A stretch of DNA of 64,000 nt from an uncultured Collinsella sp. (GCA_900541715.1 UQLI01000005.1:8943-72942), one strand, 5' to 3'; counted from the first letter of the stretch, positions 47,243 through 56,086 are shown. The notes: a model not told the origin generated them from the letters alone. Translations and numbers: made by a program.

Positions 47243-48652
47243 TTACTCGCCCAGCAGGCTCTTGGTGATGGAAGCGGCGGCCTTCTTGCCGGCGCCCATC
47301 GCCAGAATGACCGTAGCGGCACCGGTGACGATGTCGCCGCCGGCCCAGATGCGGGGATCGGTGGTCTGGCCGGTCTCCTCGTCGGCGACGATGTAGCCCC
47401 ACTTGTTGAGCTCCATCTTGCCGCCGATCTTCTTTGCGAAGGGGTTGGCGTTGGTACCGATAGCCGAGATTGCGACGTCGCAGGGAATCTCCTCGATGGC
47501 GCCCTCGATGGGCACCGGGCGACGACGGCCGGACTCGTCGGGCTCGCCGAGCTCCATCTTCTGGACCTTGACGGCGCACACGGAGCCGTCCTCGCCAGCG
47601 ACAAACTCGAGCGGGGAGACGAGCGGCAGAACCTCGACGCCCTCGGCCTTAGCATGGTGCAGCTCGGCGCGACGGCAGGGCATCTCGTCCTCGGTACGAC
47701 GGTAGGCGATGATGGCATGCTCGGCGCCCAGGCGCTTGGCGGTACGGACGGCGTCCATAGCCACGTTGCCGCCGCCAAAGACGACGACGTTCTTGCCGTG
47801 CTTGGTGGGGGTGTCGTACTCGGGGAACTTGTTGGCCTTCATCAGGTTCACGCGGGTGAGGTACTCGTTGGCGAAGAAGACGTTGGGCAGGTTCTCGCCG
47901 GGGACGTTGAGGAACTTGGGCAGGCCAGCGCCGGTCGCCACGTAGATGGCGTCGAAGCCCTGCTCGAACAGCTCCTCGGCCGTGGCCATGTTGCCCACGA
48001 CGGAGTTGTACTCAAACTTGACGCCCATGTCCTCCAGGCCGTCGATCTCGCGCTTGACGACTGCCTTGGGCAGACGGAACTCGGGGATGCCGTAGACCAG
48101 CACGCCGCCGCCGGTGAAGAAGGCCTCAAAGACGGTGACGTCAAAGCCGTTACGGGCGAGCTCGCCGGCGCAGGTGATGCCGGACGGGCCGGAGCCGACG
48201 ACGGCGACCTTCTTGCCGTTCTTGGGGGCCATCTTGGGCGTGGAGGCGAGCTCGGGGCGGTCACCCAGGAAGCGCTCGAGCTGGCCGATGGCCACGGGCT
48301 CGGACTTCTTACCACGGATGCACTTGCCCTCGCACTGGTTCTCCTGCGGGCAGACACGGCCGCAGATGGCGGGAAGCATGGAGTCCTCGCGGATGGTATC
48401 GAGAGCGCCGCCGAAGTCCTTCGCGCGGATCTGCTCGATAAAGCGGGGGATGTTGATGTTGACGGGGCAGCCCTCAACACAGAACGGCTTCTTGCAGTTG
48501 AGGCAGCGCTCGGCCTCGGCCAGCGCCATCTCCTCGGTGAAGCCCTTGTCGACGGGGCGGAAGTCGCAGGCGCGCTCGGCAGCCGGCTCCTCGTTATCGG
48601 GGGTACGGGGCGACTTCATATCGGCAACGAAACGACCGTTAACTAGTGGCAT
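47243..48652 (-). CDS. nfnB: NADPH-binding large subunit of NfnAB (GltA-like)
   Basis: The 469-residue protein has two N-terminal cysteine clusters (CLNCKKPFCVEGCP and CGRVCPQENQCEGKC) for iron-sulfur clusters, then FAD-binding VVGSGPSGITCAG and NAD(P)-binding VVFGGGNVAMDAVR. It resembles the small subunit of glutamate synthase, but the adjacent NfnA-like gene and the lack of a large synthase gene point to NADH-dependent ferredoxin:NADP oxidoreductase. That flavin-based bifurcating enzyme moves electrons between NADH, NADPH and ferredoxin. It overlaps nfnA by 10 bases. A sulfide-dehydrogenase reading (SudA) is the main alternative. Confidence 0.88.
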   Translation of the reverse strand: MPLVNGRFVADMKSPRTPDNEEPAAERACDFRPVDKGFTEEMALAEAERCLNCKKPFCVEGCPVNINIPRFIEQIRAKDFGGALDTIREDSMLPAICGRVCPQENQCEGKCIRGKKSEPVAIGQLERFLGDRPELASTPKMAPKNGKKVAVVGSGPSGITCAGELARNGFDVTVFEAFFTGGGVLVYGIPEFRLPKAVVKREIDGLEDMGVKFEYNSVVGNMATAEELFEQGFDAIYVATGAGLPKFLNVPGENLPNVFFANEYLTRVNLMKANKFPEYDTPTKHGKNVVVFGGGNVAMDAVRTAKRLGAEHAIIAYRRTEDEMPCRRAELHHAKAEGVEVLPLVSPLEFVAGEDGSVCAVKVQKMELGEPDESGRRRPVPIEGAIEEIPCDVAISAIGTNANPFAKKIGGKMELNKWGYIVADEETGQTTDPRIWAGGDIVTGAATVILAMGAGKKAAASITKSLLGE

Positions 48653-49482
48653 GCGCAGCTCTTTTCCTCATAGGCCTTGAGGGACTCGCCCTCTTCGGAA
48701 CGGTAAGCGGCCTGGCGGGCACGAAGGTCATCCCAGTCGACCAGGGTGGCATCGAAGTCGGGGCCGTCGACGCAAGCGAACTTGGTCACGCCGCCCACCT
48801 CGACGCGGCAGCAGCCGCACATGCCGGTGCCGTCAACCATGATGGGGTTGAGGGACGCGGTGATGGGGGTGTCGTACTTCTGGGCGGTGAGGGTCGAGAA
48901 CTTCATCATCGGAACGGGGCCGACGCAGAAGACCTGGCTCACGGCCTTGTCCTGCAGCAGACGCTCCAGCGGAGCGGTGACAACGCCCTGCTCGCCGTAG
49001 GAGCCGTCGTCAGTGGTGATATGGATGTGGTCCTCGTCGAGGAGCTCGCGGAACTGGTCCTCCATGAGCAGGAGGTCCTTGGTGCGGGCGCCCATGATGG
49101 CGTGCACCTCGTGGCCGGTCTCGACCAGGTGCTTGGCGACCGGGAAGGCAATTGCCAGGCCGACGCCGCCGCCAATGACGGCGCAGGGGCCCTCGGCCAT
49201 CTCGGTGGGAACGCCCAACGGGCCCACGACGTCGCGCAGCGACTCGCCGGCCTCGTAGGTGGAAAGCATTTCGGTGGTCTTGCCGATCACCATGAAGATG
49301 AACTCGACCCAGCCCTCGTCACCGTTCCAGCCGGCCAGGGTAAACGGGACGCGCTCGCCCGTCTCGTTGGCGCGAACCATGAGGAACTGTCCAGCGTGCG
49401 CATGCTTGGCGATTGCGGGCGCCTCGATGCGGAACTTGAACACCTTCTCCGAGAACTGCGTCTTCTCCAGGATCTTATACAT
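48643..49482 (-). CDS. nfnA: FAD/NAD and 2Fe-2S small subunit of NfnAB
   Basis: The 279-residue protein has a ferredoxin-reductase fold: FAD strand GERVPFTLAGW, NAD region CAVIGGGVGLAIAFPVAKHL, and a C-terminal cluster motif MCGCCRVEVGG followed by ACVDGP that ligates a 2Fe-2S centre. It is the first gene of the operon, and translation of nfnB overlaps its end. Similar proteins also occur as dihydroorotate dehydrogenase electron-transfer subunit (PyrK), but the partner here is NfnB, not PyrD. GAGAGGGG-type ribosome sequence precedes the start. Confidence 0.88.
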   Translation of the reverse strand: MYKILEKTQFSEKVFKFRIEAPAIAKHAHAGQFLMVRANETGERVPFTLAGWNGDEGWVEFIFMVIGKTTEMLSTYEAGESLRDVVGPLGVPTEMAEGPCAVIGGGVGLAIAFPVAKHLVETGHEVHAIMGARTKDLLLMEDQFRELLDEDHIHITTDDGSYGEQGVVTAPLERLLQDKAVSQVFCVGPVPMMKFSTLTAQKYDTPITASLNPIMVDGTGMCGCCRVEVGGVTKFACVDGPDFDATLVDWDDLRARQAAYRSEEGESLKAYEEKSCACH

Positions 49483-49672
49483 AGAACCCCTCTCTTGTTA
49501 GGGCCGCCGAACCGTGCCTCCACGGAAATGGACGGTAGCCCGAATAAAACCGTACGCGCACAGGCGTTGTGCAGACATACGGTGCAAATTATACCCTCAT
49601 GGACATGTCACTTACGTGTGTCTTCGGCGGTTGGGAGCAGGGTTTATCCACTTTGGCCTACCAAAGGGGGAG

Positions 49673-49705
49673 AGGTTTATTTTGGTCGGTTTTATCAGGT
49701 AAAAC
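49673..49705 (+). repeat. Partial copy of the stop-codon repeat
   Basis: AGGTTTATTTTGGTCGGTTT matches 23837-23856 with one change. It faces the copy at 49812-49860, and the two bracket the terminator at 49709-49750. The rest of 49483-49856 holds no gene I can support. Confidence 0.6.
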
Positions 49706-49708
49706 GGC

Positions 49709-49750
49709 AAATGGGGCCGGCCTCGGGTTGTGATGAGGCCGGCCCCATTT
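49709..49750 (-). terminator. Perfect 16-bp hairpin downstream of pth
   Basis: AAATGGGGCCGGCCTC (49709-49724) and GAGGCCGGCCCCATTT (49735-49750) are exact inverted repeats. On the minus strand this is the likely pth terminator. Confidence 0.8.
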
Positions 49751-49811
49751 GGGGTGCTATGCATGTATGTCGGCGCGCGGTTGATTGCGATGCCGCAACT
49801 GGGGCGTTTCC

Positions 49812-49860
49812 GCAGGTAAAACCTGCCGAAATAAACCTGTTCCTAAATGATAGGTTTTAG
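49812..49860 (-). repeat. 49-bp repeat that begins at the pth stop codon
   Basis: Read on the minus strand it starts CTAAAACCTATC with the TAA stop of pth at 49859-49857, as the same repeat does at purF (23815-23863). About 40 of 49 positions agree by eye. Confidence 0.7.
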
Positions 49861-50486
49861 TGCTTGCCGTTGGCGGAGGCGGCGCCGTTGACATGGTCGC
49901 GGGCATAGACCACGCCGTGCACGATCGCCAGGCCGGCGGCGTCGGCCGCGCGGGCGCAGGTGTCCTGGAAATCCTCGGCCTCGCGGGCGCGCAGCTGCTT
50001 AAGAACGTAGTCGGCGACGGCCATCTTGCCGGGAGGGTTGCCGATGCCGGTGCGGATGCGGCTGAAGTCGCGGCTGCCCATCTTGTCGATGATGGAACGC
50101 AGGCCGTTGTGACCGGCATGGCCGCCGCCCACCTTAACACGCACGTCGCCGGCGGGAATATCGAGCTCGTCGTGGATTACGAGCAGCTCCTCGGCCTTGA
50201 TCTTGTACTCGCGGCAGAGCTTGGAGATGGGGCCACCCGAGGTATTCATATACGACTGCGGCTTGACCAGTACGATCTGGCGCTTGCCGTTCTCTTCCTC
50301 GGCATCGTTGATATTAATGAGCGCGACCTCGGCGCCTGCCTGGTTTTTCCAGTACGTGACGCCGGCCTGACGGGCCAACTCGTCGATCGCCTTGAAGCCA
50401 GCGTTGTGGCGGGTTTCGGCATACTCATCGCCAGGGTTGCCAAGTCCGGCAACCATGCGAATCTTAAGCGGCTGTGCAGCTGCCAT
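49857..50486 (-). CDS. pth: Peptidyl-tRNA hydrolase
   Basis: Pth recycles tRNA from peptidyl-tRNA released by stalled ribosomes. The protein (209 residues) has VAGLGNPGDEYAETRHNAGF with the catalytic His, KPQSYMNTSG, HDELDIPAG and GGHAGHNGLRSI. The start at 50486 (MAAAQPLK) lies seven bases after AAAGG; the ATG at 50492 touches that site and is less likely. The C-terminus is slightly longer than usual. The stop codon is inside a 49-bp repeat shared with purF. Confidence 0.96.
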   Translation of the reverse strand: MAAAQPLKIRMVAGLGNPGDEYAETRHNAGFKAIDELARQAGVTYWKNQAGAEVALININDAEEENGKRQIVLVKPQSYMNTSGGPISKLCREYKIKAEELLVIHDELDIPAGDVRVKVGGGHAGHNGLRSIIDKMGSRDFSRIRTGIGNPPGKMAVADYVLKQLRAREAEDFQDTCARAADAAGLAIVHGVVYARDHVNGAASANGKH

Positions 50487-50600
50487 GTTCATCCTTTCGT
50501 TGATTTGTCGCCTGCTATGGTGAGCGACCCTGTTGCCGCTGTCAAATGGAGGGCAATTGAGGGCGTTTAGGGGCGTTTGGACGGCCGTCGAAATCAGAGG

Positions 50601-50804
50601 TGGACAGTTAGTTCGGATACGTATAAGTTCTGAGAACTCGAATTGCTCGATTTAATGCCGATACGTTGTTTTGGAGCTTTAGTTAGTCCATATGACGCTG
50701 TTTTGAAGTCTACCCTGCCTTCAAATAGGGCGAATGGTATAGAGATAACTGCAAAACAGCCTAATTCAATGTGTCCATTTATACGTATTTGAACTAACTG
50801 TCCA
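50601..50804. mobile_element. MITE-like element B, 204 bp
   Basis: Terminal inverted repeats are 50601-50624 and 50781-50804 (TGGACAGTTAGTTCGGATAC and its near complement, two differences). Length equals that of element A. The core is AT-rich and lacks a coding frame. It lies between pth and the nuclease-like gene. No target duplication is visible. Confidence 0.75.
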
Positions 50805-50837
50805 GCCCTGCTCGACGGTGCACGGGTGATTCGCCGT

Positions 50838-51965
50838 TTAGACCGGCGCAAGGCCGATTCCGGCCCGCAGGGCGTTGAGCCAAGCGGCCTGACGCTTGCG
50901 ATAGCCCTTGATACGGTATCGGAATCGGACTCCCGCGAGTCGATGCATCGTTTGGGCGAAGGCTTCGAGTGCAACAAGGTCTTTCATTTGGTCGCGATTG
51001 ATAACCAGGACGTGGATGCCCATTGCCTTGAGGCCATTATTTCGATTGCCATCGTGGATGCGAGCGTTTTGAAGCTCATGCCCAATTCCGTTGTATTCGT
51101 TGTCGACTCCGGCGGCCGGGCAATATAGGTCGCAGATGGCGTAAGGGATGCCGGAGGACATGTTGACCGCAAGAGTGTCGAAGTCGATTCGATAGTTGAG
51201 TAGCAGGCCTCCCATGGGCAGGCTGCAACATCCGAATCCGCCAAAGCGCATGGGCGCTCCGAGAACGGCAAACATTAGGGATTCGGCTGGGGATGCAGAT
51301 CCGGGTCGGGCGAGATTGACTGCCGTGCGAAACGAGGTGTATGAGCTACTTTTGGCGAAGCGTGCGACCGCCTCGAGCTCTTCGATAGTTGTGGCGGGCT
51401 CGCATTTGTAGTGTGCCTGTTCGTAGCGGGTTTCGTTCTGCTGTTCGGTCGCCGACTGGTCGCCCCGGCAATCGAGGTCGTCCATCGCTTCGTAGTCATC
51501 GCCCTTGGGCCAGATGTCGTCATAGGCAATGGGGTATGTTGCCCCGGGAGGAAGGGAGTAGGTTCCGAGCAGCTCCATAAGGAGCATCAAGGTTTTGGCG
51601 ACTGATTCATTTTTGGAACAAAGCATGGCTGTCATGGCAGGAGACGTTGCGTAGATGTCGGCCTCGACGTGCATAATTGCACCTTCAGGAAGAGGAGTGG
51701 AGAGAATATGCTGAAGAAGTCGCTTGTCGGGGCGCCTGTTGTCTTCGTTTGAAACGAGAAGATCGAGCAGTTCGGAATCATCTTCATTCCAGGCGTCGAG
51801 TATCGAAAGTGCGCCAAAGTCTATCGCGTCATTGTTGGGAATGCAGCCAGCCAAGGCCTGTGCTTGCTGTTCGCTATCAACGGAGTCCCAGGGTAGGGCA
51901 GAGTACGCCCGTCGTGCGCGACGAATTGCGCGGAGGGCGGAGAGATGTGAAATCACGGTCGTCAT
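50838..51965 (-). CDS. Putative DUF559/Vsr-like nuclease-fold protein
   Basis: The 375-residue protein has an unrecognised N-terminal region (1-250). Its C-terminal part contains YAICDLYCPAAGVDNEYNG, then RIHDGNRNNGLKAMGIHVLV, which resembles the Asp...Glu...Asp/Arg...Gly plan of DUF559-type endonuclease-like domains (PD-(D/E)XK superfamily). The Glu-x-Lys lysine is not evident, so activity is doubtful. No partner gene adjoins it. It lies between two MITE-like elements (B and C) with no other gene, and has no strong ribosome site. Assignment is tentative. Confidence 0.55.
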   Translation of the reverse strand: MTTVISHLSALRAIRRARRAYSALPWDSVDSEQQAQALAGCIPNNDAIDFGALSILDAWNEDDSELLDLLVSNEDNRRPDKRLLQHILSTPLPEGAIMHVEADIYATSPAMTAMLCSKNESVAKTLMLLMELLGTYSLPPGATYPIAYDDIWPKGDDYEAMDDLDCRGDQSATEQQNETRYEQAHYKCEPATTIEELEAVARFAKSSSYTSFRTAVNLARPGSASPAESLMFAVLGAPMRFGGFGCCSLPMGGLLLNYRIDFDTLAVNMSSGIPYAICDLYCPAAGVDNEYNGIGHELQNARIHDGNRNNGLKAMGIHVLVINRDQMKDLVALEAFAQTMHRLAGVRFRYRIKGYRKRQAAWLNALRAGIGLAPV

Positions 51966-52128
51966 AGCTATAACGTACTAAGTTGGCGGCAGAATGCGAC
52001 CGCCATACCGTTCTTTTCGCTCAGCGGGGCGCTGCGCGCCATGAACGGCTGGGTGTTATGAAATCGGTGGAATCGGTTGAGGGGATTGCAGGAAATTGAG
52101 CTCTGCCGCGAAGGTTGACGATAGCTAC

Positions 52129-52321
52129 TGGACAGTTAGTTCAGATACGTATAAGACGGCGGGCGTTCGAGGCGTTTCTAAGGGCTTTCTAGGGCGATTT
52201 GAGGGTAAATATGCGGCGGTCGTACTCGAAAGCGATGAGCTTTGGGCAGTATGGCGTTCGCCGGGGAGCTCAGAACGGCCTTTGGAGCTTTAAAAAAATA
52301 CGTATCTGAACTAATTGTCCA
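52129..52321. mobile_element. MITE-like element C, 193 bp
   Basis: Terminal inverted repeats 52129-52152 and 52298-52321 differ at one of 24 positions and match elements A and B. The core is GC-richer than that of B and differs from both. Short words (TAGGGCGA, TTGGAGCTTTA) recur between B and C. The remaining bases of 51966-52407 hold no gene. Confidence 0.75.
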
Positions 52322-52344
52322 GGGAAGGTTGTCGAGGGGTGGAA

Positions 52345-52374
52345 AAAGGGTCGGAAGCGAGCTTCCGACCCTTT
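52345..52374 (-). terminator. Terminator of prs
   Basis: AAAGGGTCGGAAG (52345-52357) and CTTCCGACCCTTT (52362-52374) are perfect inverted repeats; on the minus strand the stem is followed by T-rich sequence. Confidence 0.88.
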
Positions 52375-52407
52375 AAAAACACCAAAGATGATGAGATGCA
52401 CGCTGGA

Positions 52408-53394
52408 TTACAGCGCGAAGTCGCCGCCGACGAGCGTGGAGACGGGCTCCTCGTGGTAAACGGCGGAGATGGCCTGAGCGAACTCCTCGGCGACCGAGAT
52501 GGTCTTGATCTTGCCGCCGACCTCGACGGGAATGGCGTCGGTGACGAGGCACTCGACGATCGGGGCGTCGTTCAGACGCTCGATGGCCGGACCGGAGAAG
52601 ATGCCGTGGGTGGCGCATACGTAGATGTCGCCGGCGCCCATAGCCTTGAGCTCCTTGACGTTGGCGCACAGGGTGCCTGCGGTGTCGATCATGTCGTCGT
52701 TGATGATGCAGGTCTTGCCCTTGATGTCACCGATGATGCCCATGACCTCGGCGGCGTTGTGGCGCGGACGGCCCTTGTGGGCGATGGCCAGGTCGCAGCC
52801 GAGCATGTCGGACAGCTTCTTGGCGGCCTTGGCGCGGCCCACATCGGGGGAGACGACAACCAGGTTGTCGGTGTCGAAGTGCATGTCGTTGTAGTACTGG
52901 CCAAACAGCGGCAGCGCGGACAGGTGGTTAACCGGGATATCGAAGAAGCCCTGAATCTGGCCCTGGTGCAGGTCGAGGGTGATGATGCGGTTGACGCCGG
53001 CGCGCTCGAGCAGGTTGGCGACGAGGCGGGCGGTGATGGGCTCACGCGGGCCGGCCTTGCGGTCCTGACGGGCATAGCCGTAGTGGGTGATAACGGCGGT
53101 GATGGAGCGGGCGGATGCGCGCTTGGCAGCGTCGGTGGCGATGAGCAGCTCCATGAGCATGTCGTTGACGTTGCCGCCGGCCACGGACTGAATCAGGAAG
53201 ACGTCGGCGCCGCGGACGGTCTCGTCGTAGCGGGCGTAAATCTCACCGTTGGCGAACTGCTTTAGCGTAAGGCCCGAAAGCTCGACCCCAAGGTACTCAG
53301 CGATCTTCTGAGCGAGGGGACGGTTGGAGGAACCGGAATACACGCGGATGGACTTGCGCATATTCTCCGACTTCTCGGGATCATTAATCGGCAT
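52408..53394 (-). CDS. prs: Ribose-phosphate pyrophosphokinase (PRPP synthetase)
   Basis: Prs makes PRPP from ribose 5-phosphate and ATP, feeding PurF and pyrimidine synthesis. The 328-residue protein has IRVYSGSSNRPLAQKIAEYL, the class I flexible loop around YARQDRKAGPREPITARL, VVSPDVGRAKAAKKL and the PRPP loop DDMIDTAGTLC. AGAAGGG precedes the ATG. It lies downstream of glmU but is separated by a terminator, so it has its own promoter in 53395-53535. Confidence 0.97.
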   Translation of the reverse strand: MPINDPEKSENMRKSIRVYSGSSNRPLAQKIAEYLGVELSGLTLKQFANGEIYARYDETVRGADVFLIQSVAGGNVNDMLMELLIATDAAKRASARSITAVITHYGYARQDRKAGPREPITARLVANLLERAGVNRIITLDLHQGQIQGFFDIPVNHLSALPLFGQYYNDMHFDTDNLVVVSPDVGRAKAAKKLSDMLGCDLAIAHKGRPRHNAAEVMGIIGDIKGKTCIINDDMIDTAGTLCANVKELKAMGAGDIYVCATHGIFSGPAIERLNDAPIVECLVTDAIPVEVGGKIKTISVAEEFAQAISAVYHEEPVSTLVGGDFAL

Positions 53395-53538
53395 TACCCT
53401 TCTCCTTTATATCGAATGCCATATAGATGCCTTGTTGCATTGTAACCGCGCGGCGGGGTTAATCGGGTCTTGATAACGTCTTTACCGTCAACGGACACGA
53501 ACCGACCACTCATCCGGTTGCGCAGGTCACGATAGAAA

Positions 53539-53568
53539 AAGGAGCCGCCCCCATGGGAACAGCTCCTT
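53539..53568 (-). terminator. Terminator of glmU
   Basis: AAGGAGC (53539-53545) pairs with GCTCCTT (53562-53568); on the minus strand a T-run follows. Confidence 0.7.
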
Positions 53569-53585
53569 AGATGCTTGGTAAAACG

Positions 53586-54998
53586 TTATACCTCGTCGTC
53601 CTCGTGCAGACGGCGGCGATAATCGGCGGCCCAGCCCTCAATATTTATCTGGCGGGCACGACCCAGGCCAAGTGCGTCTGCCGGGACCGGCTCGGTGATG
53701 ACGGAGCCGGCGGCCACGAGCGCGCCGTCGCCAATCTGGGCGGGCGCGACCATCATGGTGTCGGAGCCGATGAAGGCATCCTTGCCGATGACGGTCTTGT
53801 GCTTGTGCACGCCGTCGTAGTTGCAGGTGATGGAGCCCGCGCCCACGTTGACGCCGGAGCCCATGGTGGTGTCGCCGATGTAGGACAGGTGCGGCACCTT
53901 AGAGCCCTCGCCGATCGTGGACTTCTTGATCTCCACGTGCGTGCCGGCCTTGGAGCCGTCGAGCATATGGGTGCCCGGGCGCAGGTAGGCGCGCGGGCCG
54001 CAGTCGACGCCGTTCTCGATGACGGCCTCGACGGCGATGGTTTCATCGATGGTGCAGCCGCTGCCGACGGTGGTGTCGGTGAGGCGGCTGTTGGGGCCGA
54101 GCTGGCACTCCTCGCCCACGGTGACGTGGCCGATCAGGTGCGTCTGCGGCCACACGACGGTGTCGCGGCCGATGACGGCATCGGGACCGATCCAGGCCTG
54201 CGTGGGATCGATGAACGTGACGCCCTCGGCCATCCAGTGCTCGTTGATGCGGTCGCGCGCGATGGCGGTGAGCTGCGCGAGCTGGATGCGGCTGTTGACG
54301 CCCAGGCCGTCGCGGTAGTCGTCGCAGTGGAAGATGGAGACCGCCTGGCCGTGACCCTTGAGGATTTCGAGCATGTCGGGCAGGTAGTACTCGGACTGCG
54401 CGTTGTCGTTGCCGATCTCGTTAATGTGGGCGGCGAGCTGCGCGCCGTCAAAGGCGTAGCAGCCGGCGTTGCACTCCAGCAGCGTGGCGGCCTGCTCGGG
54501 CGTGCAGTCCTTCTGCTCGATGATGCGCTCGATCTGGCCGTCGGCGCCCAGCTTGATGCGGCCGTAGCCAAAAGGATCGGGCGGGGTCATGGTCATGACG
54601 GTGCAGGCGAGCTCGCCGGTGGCGACGGTCTGCGCGAACTTGGCGACGGTGTCGGCGGTGATGAGCGGCAGGTCACCGTTGAGCACGACGACGGGGCCTT
54701 GCGTGATGCCGCAGGCCTCGAGCGCGACCTTTACGGCGTGACCGGTGCCCAGGCGCTCGGTCTGCTCGACGCACTCGACCTTGGTGGCGCTGTTGGCATA
54801 GGCGCCATCGATGAGGGCGCGCATCTCGTCGGCGTGGCTGCCGATGACGACCACGACGCGGCTGCAGCCGGCCTTGATGGTGGCGTCGACGATCCACTGG
54901 ACCATGGGCTTGCCCAGGATCTTGTGCGAAACCTTGCAGTGGTTCGACTTCATGCGGGTGCCCTCGCCGGCGGCGAGGATAATTGCGGTTGCGTCCAT
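53586..54998 (-). CDS. glmU: Bifunctional UDP-GlcNAc pyrophosphorylase / GlcN-1-P acetyltransferase
   Basis: GlmU acetylates glucosamine 1-phosphate and then makes UDP-GlcNAc for peptidoglycan. The 470-residue protein has uridyltransferase motif ILAAGEGTRMKS, VLNGDLPLI, and a C-terminal left-handed beta-helix of hexapeptide repeats with the acetyltransferase residues near VEIKKSTIGEGSKVPHLSYI. The start at 54998 follows AGGAG; sequence upstream in this frame is low-complexity and belongs to the divergent leader. Sister gene prs is next on the strand. Confidence 0.96.
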   Translation of the reverse strand: MDATAIILAAGEGTRMKSNHCKVSHKILGKPMVQWIVDATIKAGCSRVVVVIGSHADEMRALIDGAYANSATKVECVEQTERLGTGHAVKVALEACGITQGPVVVLNGDLPLITADTVAKFAQTVATGELACTVMTMTPPDPFGYGRIKLGADGQIERIIEQKDCTPEQAATLLECNAGCYAFDGAQLAAHINEIGNDNAQSEYYLPDMLEILKGHGQAVSIFHCDDYRDGLGVNSRIQLAQLTAIARDRINEHWMAEGVTFIDPTQAWIGPDAVIGRDTVVWPQTHLIGHVTVGEECQLGPNSRLTDTTVGSGCTIDETIAVEAVIENGVDCGPRAYLRPGTHMLDGSKAGTHVEIKKSTIGEGSKVPHLSYIGDTTMGSGVNVGAGSITCNYDGVHKHKTVIGKDAFIGSDTMMVAPAQIGDGALVAAGSVITEPVPADALGLGRARQINIEGWAADYRRRLHEDDEV

Positions 54999-55198
54999 GT
55001 GATCTCCTGTTACGTTATTAGAGACGTGTGTTTGGAAACGATACACGGCGCAATATGATACCGCAGGCATATGATGAGCGCGTAACGATTGGTTTGCGGC
55101 GGTTGAGGCTTGCGCCGCCGGCGTGGCGTTTGCGCTGCTTGCGTGCGGCGTTGGCGGTGCTGCGGAGCTGTCGTTTGAGCGAGGGGACGGGGGTGCCC

Positions 55199-56086
55199 GT
55201 GGACAACATACGAGAGGAGTTTGGCGGCGAGCCCGTCGCGGCATTCTCGATGTCGCATCCGGCTGTGCCGGCACTCTATATAGTGCTGACGCTGGGGCTC
55301 ACCATGTTCTCGATGCAACCGGTGCTGATCGCGCTGTCGCTTGCGGGCGGGCTGGCGTACGGGCTTGCGACGCGCGGTGCTGCGCGCACGTTGGGGGCGC
55401 TTCGCTGGCAGCTGCCGGTGATTTTGATTATCGCGCTGGTCAATCCGCTGTTTAACGCCTCGGGCTCGACGGAGCTGTTCCGTATTGGTATGCGCACGGT
55501 GTATCTGGAGAGCATGGTATATGGCCTGTGCATGGGCGGACTGTTTGTGGCGAGCGTGCTGTGGTTTGAGGCCGCGGCGTCGATGCTCGAATACGACAAG
55601 GTGCTCGCGCTGCTGGGCAATGCCGCACCGGTGATTGCGCTCATGATCTCGATGTGCATGAGGCTTATCCCGCAGTTTTTGCGCCGCGGTCGTACGGTGC
55701 TGGCGGTGCAGGATGCGATTGATGTGCCGGGCCGCGCGCCCACCGATCCCGTGCGATCGCGCCTGCGGGCGTCGAGCGTGTTGATGGGCTGGGGCATGGA
55801 AGATTCGCTGGAGCGCGCGGACGCGATGCGCTCGCGCGGGTGGGGTGCCGCGACACGTCGTACGACGTATGCGCGGTATCGACTGGGGCGCAGCGACGTT
55901 GCCGCGCTGGTCGGGCTCGCGCTGTTTGGTGCCGCCGCGGTGGCCGTGGCGGCGACCGCGACGACGCAGTATTCGTTTTATCCGCAGCTCTCGGTGCCGG
56001 CGCCGTGGCTGGGCTATGTCGTGTACGCTGCCTGGATGATGCTGCCTTGCGCATTGCACGCGATTGATGAGAGGAGGTTTGGCTGA
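55199..56086 (+). CDS. ecfT: ECF transporter transmembrane protein EcfT
   Basis: The protein is the shared membrane coupling subunit of an energy-coupling-factor vitamin importer. It has five or six helices and two Ala-Arg-Gly-like coupling motifs of the family near DAIDVPGRAPTD and ERADAMRSRGWG. The start is unclear: GTG 55199 after a GAGGGGACGGGG stretch gives 295 residues; longer and shorter starts (ATG 55250) are possible. Its stop codon shares one base with the ecfA start, so the genes are coupled. Confidence 0.85.
   Translation: MDNIREEFGGEPVAAFSMSHPAVPALYIVLTLGLTMFSMQPVLIALSLAGGLAYGLATRGAARTLGALRWQLPVILIIALVNPLFNASGSTELFRIGMRTVYLESMVYGLCMGGLFVASVLWFEAAASMLEYDKVLALLGNAAPVIALMISMCMRLIPQFLRRGRTVLAVQDAIDVPGRAPTDPVRSRLRASSVLMGWGMEDSLERADAMRSRGWGAATRRTTYARYRLGRSDVAALVGLALFGAAAVAVAATATTQYSFYPQLSVPAPWLGYVVYAAWMMLPCALHAIDERRFG

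Noticed and set aside
47243..48652. Glutamate synthase small subunit (GltD)
   Set aside because: No large subunit gene is present, and the overlapping upstream gene is an NfnA-type 2Fe-2S flavoprotein, so NfnB is the better call.
48643..49482. PyrK subunit of dihydroorotate dehydrogenase
   Set aside because: The cluster motif fits both families, but there is no pyrD neighbour and the partner is NfnB.
11184..52321. CRISPR array or integron cassettes
   Set aside because: The repeats are inverted, few and dispersed; there are no regular spacers, cas genes or integrase gene.
54999..55198. Cobalamin, riboflavin or thiamine riboswitch upstream of the ECF operon
   Set aside because: The intergenic stretch shows none of the conserved boxes of those riboswitches.
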